50,962 nucleotides of DNA from CAG-791 sp045117315 (GCA_045117315.1 JBGUNJ010000135.1:1-50962), one strand, 5' to 3'. Shown: positions 30,243-38,705, counted from the first letter of the stretch. A program made the numbers and translations. Notes: generated by a model from the letters alone, not told the origin.

Positions 30243-30878
30243 ATGATGGCGTCCGAATATCTGACGATCCGGGATTCCGGAAATGGCGAATATGAAGAAA
30301 AAAAATCCAGGTTTCTCGGGGAAGCTGTTCCTGTGTCCTCTGAGGAAGAGGCGGCTGCCTACGTGGCGGGTGTCCGCAAAAAGTATTATGACGCGCGCCA
30401 CCACTGCTATGCCTGGGTTCTGGGAGAAGGCAGTGAGCGCAAAAAATCGTCTGATGACGGAGAGCCATCCGGTACAGCAGGCCAGCCCATACTGAAAGTC
30501 ATCGAGGGGAGCGGATGCACCAATGTGCTCGTGATCGTGACCAGGTATTTCGGCGGAACGCTGCTGGGTACGGGCGGTCTGGTCCGGGCTTACACACAGG
30601 CTGCGCGCGCGGCGCTCGGGAACGCGGAGAAGGTGCGGATGTGCCTCTGCCGGCAGCTGGAGGTCACAGTGGATTACAGTTTCCTGGACCGCCTGCTATA
30701 TGAACTGCGCCGCCAGGAGATTGAGATGGGAGAGACCGAATACGGCGCTCAGGTGACCCTACGCCTGACTGTAGAATCAGCCCGCGCGGAGCAGCTGCTC
30801 AAAACTATCACAGCTCTCACGAGCGGGGGAGCTTCTGTCAGGGAAGTGTCGGAGGGATTCTTCCCGGTCGGAGTCTGA
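30243..30878 (+). CDS. yigZ: YigZ/IMPACT family protein
   Basis: A cytoplasmic protein of about 211 residues. The N-terminal UPF0029/Impact domain contains KKSRFLGEAVPVSS, ARHHCYAWVLG, DDGEPSGTAGQPIL and VTRYFGGTLLGTGGL, which are the diagnostic motifs. The C-terminal half is the DUF1949 ferredoxin-like domain. A role in translation or stress regulation is suggested for relatives but is not established for bacteria. The start at 30243 (or the adjacent ATG at 30246) is set by AGGGGAG at 30233-30239; upstream in-frame codons overlap the promoter. Confidence 0.92.
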   Translation: MMASEYLTIRDSGNGEYEEKKSRFLGEAVPVSSEEEAAAYVAGVRKKYYDARHHCYAWVLGEGSERKKSSDDGEPSGTAGQPILKVIEGSGCTNVLVIVTRYFGGTLLGTGGLVRAYTQAARAALGNAEKVRMCLCRQLEVTVDYSFLDRLLYELRRQEIEMGETEYGAQVTLRLTVESARAEQLLKTITALTSGGASVREVSEGFFPVGV

Positions 30879-30990
30879 TGACCGGAGTCTGATAGTCGAA
30901 GCCTTAAGATCAGGATCCGATGATGAATGCCTGATGGCAGGTGCCGGTATGATGTGCAACCAACTGTCCATACTGTAGAAAGGGGGCATC

Positions 30991-32346
30991 ATGGAAGACA
31001 GAAATCAGGAATATGAAAAGCTGCTCCGGGAGCTGCTCGAATCGAGACAGTATACAAAACTGCGGCAGACATGCGCGGATATGCAGACTGCGGATATCGC
31101 AGCGGTTATGGACAATATGGAGGATGAGGAATCTCTGAAGATTTTCCGTATCCTTCCCAAACAGATGGCGGCGGATGTATTCGCGGATCTGGAGATTGAA
31201 GATCAGCAGTACATTATCCAGTCCCTGTCGGACCGTGAGGCATCCGGCATCATTGACAATCTGATGGCGGATGACGCGGCGGACTTCCTCGAAGAGATGC
31301 CCGCCAACGTTGTCAAAAAGATCCTCAGCAATGCGCGCCCTGACACACGGGCGGATATAAATCACCTTCTGAGGTATCCGGAGGACTCGGCAGGAAGCAT
31401 CATGACGGTCGAGTATGTCGACCTCAAGGAGAGCATGACTGTCAGGGATGCCATAGACAGGATCCGCAAGATCGGTCTCGACAAAGAGACGGTCAATGTG
31501 TGTTACGTAGTTGATCCTCAGCGCGTGCTGCTGGGCACGGTCGCCCTCCGCTACCTGGTCATGGCGGATCCCGACACTGTGATCGGGGAGATGATGAATG
31601 AAAACATCATCAGCATCAATACCACGACTGACCAGGAAGAAGCGGCCATGCTCTTCCAGAAATACGACTTCACGGCCATGCCGGTCGTTGACAACGAAAA
31701 CCGCATGGTCGGAATCATCACCATCGACGATATCGTCGATATCATCCAGGAAGAGGCCACAGAGGATATCGAAAAGATGGCAGCTATCCTGCCCACGGAC
31801 CGTCCCTATTTTAAGACAAGCATTCTGGAGACCTATAAGGCCAGGATGCCCTGGCTCCTGTTCCTGATGATCTCGGCAACATTCACCGGGGCGATCATTA
31901 CCCGCGCGGAGGGTGCCCTGGCCAAATATGTGATCCTGACAGCCTATATTCCCATGCTGATGGATACCGGCGGTAATGCGGGTTCCCAGGCCAGTGTCTC
32001 GATCATACGTGGTATCTCGCTGGGAGAGATTGAGTTCAGCGAAATGGTCAAGGCGGTCTGGAAGGAGATCCGCGTGGCCGCCCTGTGCGGAGTGACCCTG
32101 TCGGCCTGCAATTTCGTGAAACTGATGGTGGTTGACCGCATACCCATGACGGTGGCCCTGATCGTCTGTATCACTCTGGTGGTCGTGGTCCTGGTGGCAA
32201 AGATCATAGGCTGTGTGCTTCCTCTTACGGCGGAACATATCGGATTTGACCCCGCCGTCATGGCAAGTCCCTTTATCACGACGATCGTGGACGCGATCTC
32301 CCTGACGGTCTACTTTACGATTGCCAAGACAATCCTCCATATATAG
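30991..32346 (+). CDS. mgtE: Magnesium transporter MgtE
   Basis: A Mg2+ channel with cytoplasmic gating. Order: an N-terminal superhelical domain rich in acidic residues (1-130), two CBS domains (about 135-255, MTVEYVDLKESMTV and DFTAMPVVDNENRMVGIITIDD), the plug helix, then five membrane helices from residue 285 with the signature MDTGGNAGSQAS. Length 451, as in the family. GAAAGGGGG precedes the ATG. No Mg2+ riboswitch (M-box) is visible in the short upstream region. It is followed within 29 bp by a short pyruvate kinase gene and then nrdR. Confidence 0.96.
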   Translation: MEDRNQEYEKLLRELLESRQYTKLRQTCADMQTADIAAVMDNMEDEESLKIFRILPKQMAADVFADLEIEDQQYIIQSLSDREASGIIDNLMADDAADFLEEMPANVVKKILSNARPDTRADINHLLRYPEDSAGSIMTVEYVDLKESMTVRDAIDRIRKIGLDKETVNVCYVVDPQRVLLGTVALRYLVMADPDTVIGEMMNENIISINTTTDQEEAAMLFQKYDFTAMPVVDNENRMVGIITIDDIVDIIQEEATEDIEKMAAILPTDRPYFKTSILETYKARMPWLLFLMISATFTGAIITRAEGALAKYVILTAYIPMLMDTGGNAGSQASVSIIRGISLGEIEFSEMVKAVWKEIRVAALCGVTLSACNFVKLMVVDRIPMTVALIVCITLVVVVLVAKIIGCVLPLTAEHIGFDPAVMASPFITTIVDAISLTVYFTIAKTILHI

Positions 32347-32374
32347 TCCTGTATATAAGCAGGAGGAGAAAAAC

Positions 32375-33421
32375 ATGGTTGACATATACGGAACGATTGG
32401 TCCCTCCTGCAGTTCGCAGGAGACACTTACAGAGATGTTTCGGGCCGGGATGACCGGAGTCAGGCTCAATCTGTCGCATATCAGCCTTCGCGAGAGCGCG
32501 GAGCAGATTGAAAAACTGCATGCAGCCGCCCGCGCTGCCGGGGTCAATCCCATTCTTCTGATTGACATGCAGGGGCCGGAACTGCGGATCGGCCGCATGA
32601 AGGAAGCCCTGGTCCTGCGGGAGAAGGAAAAAGCAGTGCTGTTTTGTGAAACAATAAAGGCAGAGGATCTGCTGAAGTACTGCGGGGAAGGAACGCCGGG
32701 TATTCCGGTGCCGGATGCGGTCTGTGCCCCTTTGGAAAAGGGGATGGAAGTGCTCCTTGACGACGGCAGGATCGGCCTGAGGATCACGGAGGGCAGGCGC
32801 AATCATGCGTCGGCGGAAGTGGTAAGAGGAGGGACACTCACGGGCAGGAAGAGTGTCAAAGTGCCCGGTCTGGACATACAGATGCCGACGCTTACATATG
32901 CGGATATCGAAAATATCCGCGATGCGGCTTCTTTCGGCGTGACGGGCATCATGCAGCCCTTTGTCCGAAGCGGAACGGATCTGGACGAAGTGTACAATGC
33001 TCTCAGGAAATACGGGGGACAGCACCTTCGGGTGGTCGCAAAGATTGAAAACCAGGCCGGCATGAGGCGGATCGACAGCCTGCTGCCCGCCTGTGACGCG
33101 ATCTGTATCGCCAGGGGGGATCTGGGCAACGACATGCAGCTGTGGGAACTGCCCGCGGCGCAGAAAAAGATTTCCGCTGCCTGCCGGAAAGCGGGAAGAT
33201 ATTTTATGGTGGCGACCCAGATGCTGGCCAGTATGACAGACTGTGCTGTGCCCACCAGAGCAGAGGTCAATGATATATTCAACACGGTTGCAGACGGTGC
33301 TTCCGGTGTCATGATTACCGGAGAGACAGCGGTAGGAAAGTACCCTGTGGAGGCTATTCGTTTCCTGGCGAATACAGCCCGGCAGGGAGAACTGTACAGA
33401 AATAAGGGGAGGAAGCTATGA
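32375..33421 (+). CDS. Pyruvate-kinase family protein lacking the C-terminal domain
   Basis: A 348-residue protein of the pyruvate kinase superfamily. Present are VRLNLSH, LIDMQGPELRIG, the B-domain-like insert, AKIEN, IARGDLGND, VATQMLASM and PTRAEVNDI, covering the substrate, metal and K+ sites of the barrel. Missing is the whole C-terminal regulatory domain, so the protein ends just after the TIM barrel; canonical enzymes are about 470 residues or more. The usual Glu in ATQMLESM is Ala here. AGGAGG sets the start at 32375. It overlaps nrdR by four bases (ATGA at 33418). It may be a minimal pyruvate kinase, or a relative with another substrate. Confidence 0.82.
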   Translation: MVDIYGTIGPSCSSQETLTEMFRAGMTGVRLNLSHISLRESAEQIEKLHAAARAAGVNPILLIDMQGPELRIGRMKEALVLREKEKAVLFCETIKAEDLLKYCGEGTPGIPVPDAVCAPLEKGMEVLLDDGRIGLRITEGRRNHASAEVVRGGTLTGRKSVKVPGLDIQMPTLTYADIENIRDAASFGVTGIMQPFVRSGTDLDEVYNALRKYGGQHLRVVAKIENQAGMRRIDSLLPACDAICIARGDLGNDMQLWELPAAQKKISAACRKAGRYFMVATQMLASMTDCAVPTRAEVNDIFNTVADGASGVMITGETAVGKYPVEAIRFLANTARQGELYRNKGRKL

Positions 33422-33909
33422 AATGTCCTTATTGCGGAAGTGAAGATACCAGAGTGTCGGATTCAAGGCCGGTGGAGGAAAACAATTCCATCCGCCGACG
33501 CAGGGTCTGCGATTCCTGCAAGCGCAGGTTCACCACCTATGAGAAAATTGAGATGATCCCTATGATCGTCATCAAAAAAGACAACAATCGCGAGCCCTAC
33601 GACCGGTCCAAGATCGAAGGAGGGATTCTCAGGGCATGCCATAAGCGCCCGGTCAGTATCAATCAGATCAAGCGTGTCGTGGATGAGATTGAGAAAGAGA
33701 TCTATGACCGAGAAGAAAAGGAGATTTCCAGCTCCGAGATCGGAGAACTGGTCATCAAGAGAGTCCACAGCCTGGATCCTGTCGCCTATGTGCGTTTTGC
33801 CTCCGTGTACAGAGAGTTCAAGGATGTCAATACTTTTGTGGAGGAACTGGGAAAGCTTCTTGAGCAGGATAATCTGCGGGCAATGAAGGAAGGCGGCAGA
33901 CCATCATAA
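33418..33909 (+). CDS. nrdR: Transcriptional repressor NrdR
   Basis: An ATP/dATP-sensing repressor of ribonucleotide reductase genes. The zinc ribbon is complete (CPYCGSEDTRVSDSRP and CDSCKRRFTTYE) and is followed by an ATP-cone domain (about residues 50-140, with VIKKDNNREPYDRSKIEGG). 163 residues, slightly over the norm. The start codon overlaps the stop of the pyruvate-kinase-like gene (ATGA), so the two are translationally coupled. No nrd gene is in the window. Confidence 0.97.
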   Translation: MKCPYCGSEDTRVSDSRPVEENNSIRRRRVCDSCKRRFTTYEKIEMIPMIVIKKDNNREPYDRSKIEGGILRACHKRPVSINQIKRVVDEIEKEIYDREEKEISSSEIGELVIKRVHSLDPVAYVRFASVYREFKDVNTFVEELGKLLEQDNLRAMKEGGRPS

Positions 33910-34042
33910 CTGGTGAAAAATTCCACAATAACTGCGAGAATATTTTCATTATAACTGCGTGTAGAATTCCATTAAAACTGCGAGAATATTTCCTTATAAC
34001 TGCGAGAATATTTCCAGGATAACAGTGTAAATGTTTTTCCGC
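33906..34042. repeat. Degenerate 22-bp tandem repeat starting at the nrdR stop codon
   Basis: Six units of the type ATAACTGCGAGAATATTTCC. The first unit contains the TAA stop codon of nrdR itself. Followed by a terminator at 34057. Confidence 0.9.
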
Positions 34043-34056
34043 ATAAAATGCATAAA

Positions 34057-34116
34057 ATTACAGCGCTCCGCGCGGCAGATTACTACAAGGCCGCGCGAGG
34101 CGCTGTATTTTTTTAT
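34057..34116 (+). terminator. Terminator of the mgtE-nrdR operon
   Basis: ACAGCGCTCCGCGCGGC pairs with GCCGCGCGAGGCGCTGT (small internal mismatch), then ATTTTTTTATG. The T-tract is the first part of the following dispersed element. Confidence 0.85.
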
Positions 34117-34203
34117 GACACTGCCCGTGTAAGGATATTTTCCGCCTTACGGCGGACACTGGCGGGTCGGGGGCAGAGGGCGGCGTGGCCGCTTCTACCC
34201 TAT
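34111..34203 (+). repeat. Dispersed two-hairpin element, type B, copy 6
   Basis: Begins TTTTATGACACTGCCCGTGT. First hairpin with core AAGGATATTTTCCGCC-TTACGGCGGA, then GGGCAGAGGGCGGC ... GCCGCTTCTACCC. Ends CTATAGACAC, where a partial repeat of the element starts. Confidence 0.9.
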
Positions 34204-34231
34204 AGACACTGCCCGTGTAAGGTATTCTTTA
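34204..34231 (+). repeat. Truncated type B element ending in the aroA stop codon
   Basis: AGACACTGCCCGTGTAAGGTATTC repeats the start of copy 6 and breaks off at TTTA, whose TTA is the complement of the aroA stop codon (34229-34231). Confidence 0.75.
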
Positions 34232-35446
34232 CCGGTCCGGGCCGTCGCAGGTCACTTTAATTCCCAGAGACGCGAGTCTGTCAAAAAAGTCCGGAAGGCT
34301 CTTTTTCACAGCCTCCGCGCCCCGGATCCTTCCGCCGACGGAGGCCATCATGACTGCGAGGGCCATCACAATGCGGTGGTCATTGTGCCCGTCCAGGATT
34401 TCTTCGGGATGACACGCACCCGGGAAAACACGTATGCGGTTTTCCTCGATTTCTGTTCTGACCCCCATCTTTGCCAGCTCCTGCTGCATGGCGAGGCCGC
34501 GGTCGCTCTCCTTGATCTTCAGGCGTTTTGTGCCGGTAAATAAAGCGCCGTGCCTCAGGGCAGAGGCTGCCATGAGAACCGGTCCCAGATCCGGACAGTC
34601 GGAGAGATCGATGGCCGGACAGCCTTCATCGATCTGCCGGAAGAGCATTTTGTAAACCCTGTCTCCCTGGAGACTGTCTTCTCTCAGACCATCGACAGTG
34701 ACATTTCCCCCTGTCAGGTTGAGAGCGTCAAAGAAAGCGGCGCCGGACCAGTCACCTTCCACGCTAACATCCCGGGGAGTATAGACCTGATTTCCCGGAA
34801 TGGCGATCGTGCGGTCATCCTCCCACTGAACATTCACACCGAAGGAGCGGAGGGCCTGTATAGTCATGAATATATAGGACCGGCTCTCGACAGGACCGGT
34901 TATACGGATCCGGCTGTCTTCCCGCAGAAGAGGAAGGGCAAAAAGCAGGCCGCTGACAAACTGGCTGCTGATATTGCCAGGCACCGCGTACTCGCCGGGG
35001 GAGAGAACTCCGCGGACCAGGAGGCTGCTTTCTTCCAGCCGGAACAGCAGATTCCGGTCGGCGCTGATTTTTTCGAAGACCGAGAGGGGCCTCCTGAAGA
35101 GGGCGGGACTGCCGGTCAGCTTCATTGGCTGACCGCTCATGAGACAGACGGGAATCATAAAGCGGAGTGTGCTGGCGCTTTCTCTGCAGGAGAGAAGAGC
35201 CGGTTTCTGTATTTTCTCCACATCGATTCCTTTTACGGTCACCTGCCTGCCCTTGAAATGAAGTTCTGCTCCCAGCGCTCTCAGGCAGTCCATTGTAGCC
35301 AGGATATCTTCTGAGGAATCTACATTTGAGACCAGACTGGTCCCGTCCGCCAATCCGGCGCAGATCAGCAGCCGGTGGGCCATGCTTTTCGACGGCGGGG
35401 CGCTGATATGCCCCTGAGCTTTTGAAGGTGAGATCGTAACGATCAT
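34229..35446 (-). CDS. aroA: 3-phosphoshikimate 1-carboxyvinyltransferase (EPSP synthase)
   Basis: Sixth step of the shikimate pathway: shikimate-3-phosphate + PEP to EPSP. The protein has APPSKSMAHR at the N-terminus, RESASTLRF, the GSPALFRRPLSV segment, CPDLGPVL, and KESDRGLAM with the catalytic Glu, then GHNDHRIVMALAV near the end. At 405 residues it is about 20 shorter than E. coli AroA, as in many clostridial enzymes. It is the last gene of a minus-strand aromatic operon. The stop codon lies in a truncated copy of the dispersed repeat. Confidence 0.95.
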   Translation of the reverse strand: MIVTISPSKAQGHISAPPSKSMAHRLLICAGLADGTSLVSNVDSSEDILATMDCLRALGAELHFKGRQVTVKGIDVEKIQKPALLSCRESASTLRFMIPVCLMSGQPMKLTGSPALFRRPLSVFEKISADRNLLFRLEESSLLVRGVLSPGEYAVPGNISSQFVSGLLFALPLLREDSRIRITGPVESRSYIFMTIQALRSFGVNVQWEDDRTIAIPGNQVYTPRDVSVEGDWSGAAFFDALNLTGGNVTVDGLREDSLQGDRVYKMLFRQIDEGCPAIDLSDCPDLGPVLMAASALRHGALFTGTKRLKIKESDRGLAMQQELAKMGVRTEIEENRIRVFPGACHPEEILDGHNDHRIVMALAVMMASVGGRIRGAEAVKKSLPDFFDRLASLGIKVTCDGPDR

Positions 35447-35478
35447 ATCTGTAAAAGGGCCTCCCTCTGTTTGAATCC

Positions 35479-35612
35479 GGGCTTTGTCCGCCTGCTTTCT
35501 GACTGAACGGGCCTTGTCCGCCTGCTTTCCGCCTGCTTTCTGACTGAGCGGGACTTGTCCGCCTGCTTTCTGACTGAGCGGGCCTTGTCCGCCTGCTTTC
35601 CGCCTGCGCAGG
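35479..35612. repeat. 30-bp tandem repeat between aroE*K and aroA
   Basis: Four units starting GGGCTTTGTCCGCCTGC or GGGCCTTGTCCGCCTGC at 35479, 35509, 35550 and 35580. The second unit has an extra 11-bp CCGCCTGCTTT duplication. On the operon strand it follows the aroE*K stop codon. Confidence 0.9.
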
Positions 35613-35670
35613 TCAAAAAGCCCGGGCCGCGGCGGTCAAAACGCTGACCGTATCAGATGTTTTTAAGTGA

Positions 35671-36924
35671 TCAGACAGAGTAACTGAGCCTTTCCAGTAT
35701 CCTGGCCATTACATCTTCGGGGGAAATGTCGTTGGGCACGCGCTCGTCAGAGACCGCGCAGTAAATCGGGTAGCGTTTTTTGTGCAGGGCGACGACCTTG
35801 TCCCTGGTATTTGCCAGGGGCCTGTCATCTGCGGGAAGGATCTGCTCCAGAGGCCGGTCCAGGAAGATGATGATCCCGTTCTTTTTCAGGGCGTCGACGT
35901 TCTGAGGCCTGAGGATGGCGCCGCCTCCGGTGGCGATGATCATCCCGGTTCTGGGTGACAGAATGCGGGTCATTTCGGATTCGACATCGCGAAAATACCC
36001 CTCTCCGTCGACCGCGAAAATCTCTGTGATCGGGCGCTGCTCTGCCTCGATGATCATGTCGTCTGTGTCAGCCAGATCCCTGCCCAGGGTCCTGGACAGG
36101 AGAGTGCCGACCGTTGTCTTTCCGGCCAGGGACATACCTGTGAGAACGATGTTTCTCCTGGTGTTCAGGACCTGATTGTAGATCCGGTCGGTCGCCGGGG
36201 CGCTGATTTCCGAGTCAGTGAACAGTTCCGCCGCGCGGACTGCGCACTCGGCCAGCATATACAGCCCGCCGGCCGCCGGGATGCCTTTTTTCTCTGCCTC
36301 CAGCACCAGCACGGTGCGCAGGGGATCGCAGACGACATCGATCACACCGCAGACACAGGGAAGACGGTCCAGGTCCACGGGGCAGGAATCGATATCCGGA
36401 AACATGCCGCAGGGCGTTGTGTTGATCAGGATTTCCGCGTCAGCGTATTTTTCATAAATCTCTTCATAGGACAGGGCGCCGTCTTTTCCGGTCCGGCTGA
36501 CACTGCGGATCAGACTGCAGCCCAGGCCGGTGACGACGGCATGTGCAGTCCTGCCGGTCACTCCCGTCCCCAGGACCATGACCTTTTTTCCTCTCAAATC
36601 CAGACCGGCTTTTAAGATCAGGCTCTTTAATCCCTGATAAGCTGTGTTGAAGCCGCAGAGCTTTCCGTTTCGATTGACGATGGTGTCAACGGCGCCGATT
36701 CTCTCGGCTTCCCGGCTGATCTCGTCCAGCAGGGGGATTACTGTCTGCCGGATAGAATCTGCCACATTGATTCCCCTGAAATTGCGTTCACGAATAAAGG
36801 CGTCCGCCTGACAGGGGGTCATCTCATGGAGTTCATAGCTGTACAGGCCTGTTAATTCATATATGTCATGCAGGGCTTTGGAGAAATTGTCAGAAAAGCT
36901 TTCTCCGATAAATCCATATTCCAT
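35671..36924 (-). CDS. Fusion: degenerate shikimate dehydrogenase domain (AroE-like) + shikimate kinase (AroK)
   Basis: Residues 1-250 have the AroE fold and order (YGFIGE, NVADSIRQTVIPLLDE, IGAVDTIVNR, GFNTAYQGLK, VMVLGTGVTGRTAHAVV), but the active site is lost: the catalytic Lys is R59, the Asp of NTDxxG is A95, the shikimate-binding Asn of GAVNT is D80, the N-terminal SxS is NFS, and the late Gln is C227. The nucleotide-binding loop remains. Residues 255-417 form an intact shikimate kinase: Walker A GMSLAGKT (263-270), ADTDD, FRD (R312), GGG 333-335, and the R368 lid. So kinase activity is likely and dehydrogenase activity unlikely. The gene lies in the order chorismate mutase-aroC-this-aroA. 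Confidence 0.88.
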   Translation of the reverse strand: MEYGFIGESFSDNFSKALHDIYELTGLYSYELHEMTPCQADAFIRERNFRGINVADSIRQTVIPLLDEISREAERIGAVDTIVNRNGKLCGFNTAYQGLKSLILKAGLDLRGKKVMVLGTGVTGRTAHAVVTGLGCSLIRSVSRTGKDGALSYEEIYEKYADAEILINTTPCGMFPDIDSCPVDLDRLPCVCGVIDVVCDPLRTVLVLEAEKKGIPAAGGLYMLAECAVRAAELFTDSEISAPATDRIYNQVLNTRRNIVLTGMSLAGKTTVGTLLSRTLGRDLADTDDMIIEAEQRPITEIFAVDGEGYFRDVESEMTRILSPRTGMIIATGGGAILRPQNVDALKKNGIIIFLDRPLEQILPADDRPLANTRDKVVALHKKRYPIYCAVSDERVPNDISPEDVMARILERLSYSV

Positions 36925-37040
36925 TATTTACCTCCGATGGACCTCCACCCCATTCGGTGCACTGGCTCCTATGGATGTGGTTCTCTCCCGATTCTCTTTA
37001 TAGAGCATGGAGACCATCCTGCGGAACGCGCTTGTGCCGG

Positions 37041-38144
37041 TCATCCGGCCGGGGGCTTTCCGATGTAGTCGGTGCCGAACCTCAGCGCCAGCAGGTCACA
37101 CAGAACGAGGGCGGTGACACAGTCAGCGACAACTCTTGCTCTGTGCACGATGGCGGGATCATGCCTTCCGCTGATCGCAAGCTTCTGCTCAGTTTTGCGC
37201 AGAAAATCAACCGTTTCCTGCTCTTTATAGATGGACGGCGTCGGCTTGACCGCGCATCTGAAGAGAAGCGGTATGCCGTTTGTAATCCCGCCGTTTATTC
37301 CGCCGTTATGATTGGTTTTGGTGATGATCCTTTCGTCCTGAAGGGCAAAGCTGTCGTTGGCAAGGCTCCCCCTCTGGTCTGCCAGGGAAAAACCGTCCCC
37401 GAATTCGACGCCTTTGACTGCGGGAATGCTGAACAGGGCGTGGGAGAGCAGGCCTTCCACAGAATCGAACCAGGGCTCGCCGACTCCCTCAGGAAGTCCG
37501 GTCACGGCAGTCTCCAGGATGCCTCCTACGCTGTCGCCCTCTGCGGCAGCTTCTTTTATGGCCGCCCGCATTTTGTCCGCCGCATCCCCGTCCAGAACAG
37601 GGAAGTGCAGACCGGACAGTGTCTGAATATCAGCCTCAAGGTCCAGGAAATGACGGTCGGAGATTCCCGCGCATCTGGCTATGTGGGTCCCGATCAGGAT
37701 CCCGTTTTTTTCCAGAGCGGACTGGGCGATCGCGCCCGCTGCGACCAGGGCAGCCGTCAGCCTGCCGCTGAAGTGCCCGCCGCCCCTGTAGTCCTCGTAT
37801 CCGTGATATTTGCAGAAAGCCGTGTAGTCCGCGTGTCCGGGTCTGGCCAGGGACCGGGCTGCGGAATAGTCACGGCTCTTTATGTTTTCGTTGGGGATCA
37901 GAATGCAGACGGGGGTTCCTGTCGTGAAGCCCTTATACACACCGCTCACGATGCGGAAGCGATCCTGTTCCACGCGGCCTGTGGAAATACTGCCGGCAGG
38001 ACGGCGGAGCAGAAGCTTTCCTGCGATGTAATCTTCGTCCACCGGAATTCCCGGAGCAAGGCCGTCGAGCACGGCGCCGATTTCGGGGCCGTGGCTCTCA
38101 CCGAAGAGAGTGAGGGAAACACTGTTTCCAAAAGTATTTTTCAT
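37041..38144 (-). CDS. aroC: Chorismate synthase
   Basis: Final step of the shikimate pathway: EPSP to chorismate, needing reduced FMN. The signature GESHGPEIGAVLDG is near the N-terminus, followed by RRPAGSISTGRVEQD, RPGHADYTAFCKY, GGGHFSGRLTAA, and a C-terminal GRHDPAIVHRA segment. 367 residues, normal length. The start codon overlaps the stop of the chorismate mutase gene (ATGA at 38141-38144), so the two are coupled. 116 bp separate it from the aroE*K fusion. Confidence 0.96.
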   Translation of the reverse strand: MKNTFGNSVSLTLFGESHGPEIGAVLDGLAPGIPVDEDYIAGKLLLRRPAGSISTGRVEQDRFRIVSGVYKGFTTGTPVCILIPNENIKSRDYSAARSLARPGHADYTAFCKYHGYEDYRGGGHFSGRLTAALVAAGAIAQSALEKNGILIGTHIARCAGISDRHFLDLEADIQTLSGLHFPVLDGDAADKMRAAIKEAAAEGDSVGGILETAVTGLPEGVGEPWFDSVEGLLSHALFSIPAVKGVEFGDGFSLADQRGSLANDSFALQDERIITKTNHNGGINGGITNGIPLLFRCAVKPTPSIYKEQETVDFLRKTEQKLAISGRHDPAIVHRARVVADCVTALVLCDLLALRFGTDYIGKPPAG

Positions 38145-38491
38145 AATTTCGAATCCTCCCCGGGGCAGGCTTCAGTCTTCTGCATAACTTCCGGTAATCC
38201 CGGTATTCCCGGGACATCCCCCCTGATGAGGTCCTCCTGATACTGTCTGGAGACAGCCATCGTATTCTTCATGAAGATCAGATAGTACTGTCTGAGCACA
38301 TCATCTGTAATATAGGAAATGTTCAGTTCCAGAACCCTTTTTTCCTGTTCTTCGTCAAGAACCGGAAGCCCGCGCTCTTTCTTGCAGGCGGCAACTGACC
38401 GGACAGCCTCCATCCGTTTCTGAAAAAGTTCTGCCATCATGCGGTCTGTCTCACGGATCTTTTTTCTGGCCTCTTCCAAATCTCTTACCAT
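38141..38491 (-). CDS. Chorismate mutase (AroQ type)
   Basis: An all-helical AroQ-fold protein of 116 residues that converts chorismate to prephenate. The first helix is MVRDLEEARKKIRETDRMM, followed by the catalytic-type helix with FQKRMEAVRSVAACKKERG, and LPVLDEEQEKRVLE as in the family. The start at 38491 is chosen because it matches the usual family start; a GGAGG lies 13 bp upstream, at the long end of normal spacing, and a longer frame to 38602 has no family features. It is the first gene of the aromatic operon, upstream of and overlapping aroC by four bases. No prephenate dehydratase domain is attached. Confidence 0.85.
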   Translation of the reverse strand: MVRDLEEARKKIRETDRMMAELFQKRMEAVRSVAACKKERGLPVLDEEQEKRVLELNISYITDDVLRQYYLIFMKNTMAVSRQYQEDLIRGDVPGIPGLPEVMQKTEACPGEDSKL

Positions 38492-38627
38492 GGTTTTCGT
38501 AAAACCTCCATTTTCTGCCGGCGGGGATCTTCTGCTCCAACAGGGCAGCGGCGGCCATGAAATCTTCCCTCTGCCCTGCCTTCCGCTTATGCTGCAGGGC
38601 ATAGGGCATAAGAATCAATTACTCCGG

Positions 38628-38705
38628 CTGTGTCAATATCCCGACCTGCCAGTGTACGCCGCAAGGCGGAAAATACATAACATGGGACGTGTCATTAAAA
38701 AAATA
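38628..38705 (-). repeat. Dispersed type B element in reverse orientation, copy 8 (diverged)
   Basis: On the minus strand: TTTTTTTTAATGACAC, then a stretch with GTATTTTCCGCC-TTGCGGCG, ACACTGG and GGTCGGG, as in copy 6. The second hairpin is degraded. It lies upstream of the chorismate mutase gene and follows a T-tract. Confidence 0.6.

Noticed and set aside
30910..32802. A 630-codon open frame on the minus strand
   Set aside because: It lies fully antisense to mgtE and the pyruvate kinase gene, has no family features or ribosome site, and results from codon bias. The same holds for long antisense frames opposite the hydrogenase gene, tig, rho, clpB, aroC, dctM and thrS.
33906..34042. Possible CRISPR array
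   Set aside because: Units are 22 bp, degenerate and directly abutting, with no unique spacers and no cas genes. The same applies to the 30-bp array at 35479 and the 40-bp array at 13941.
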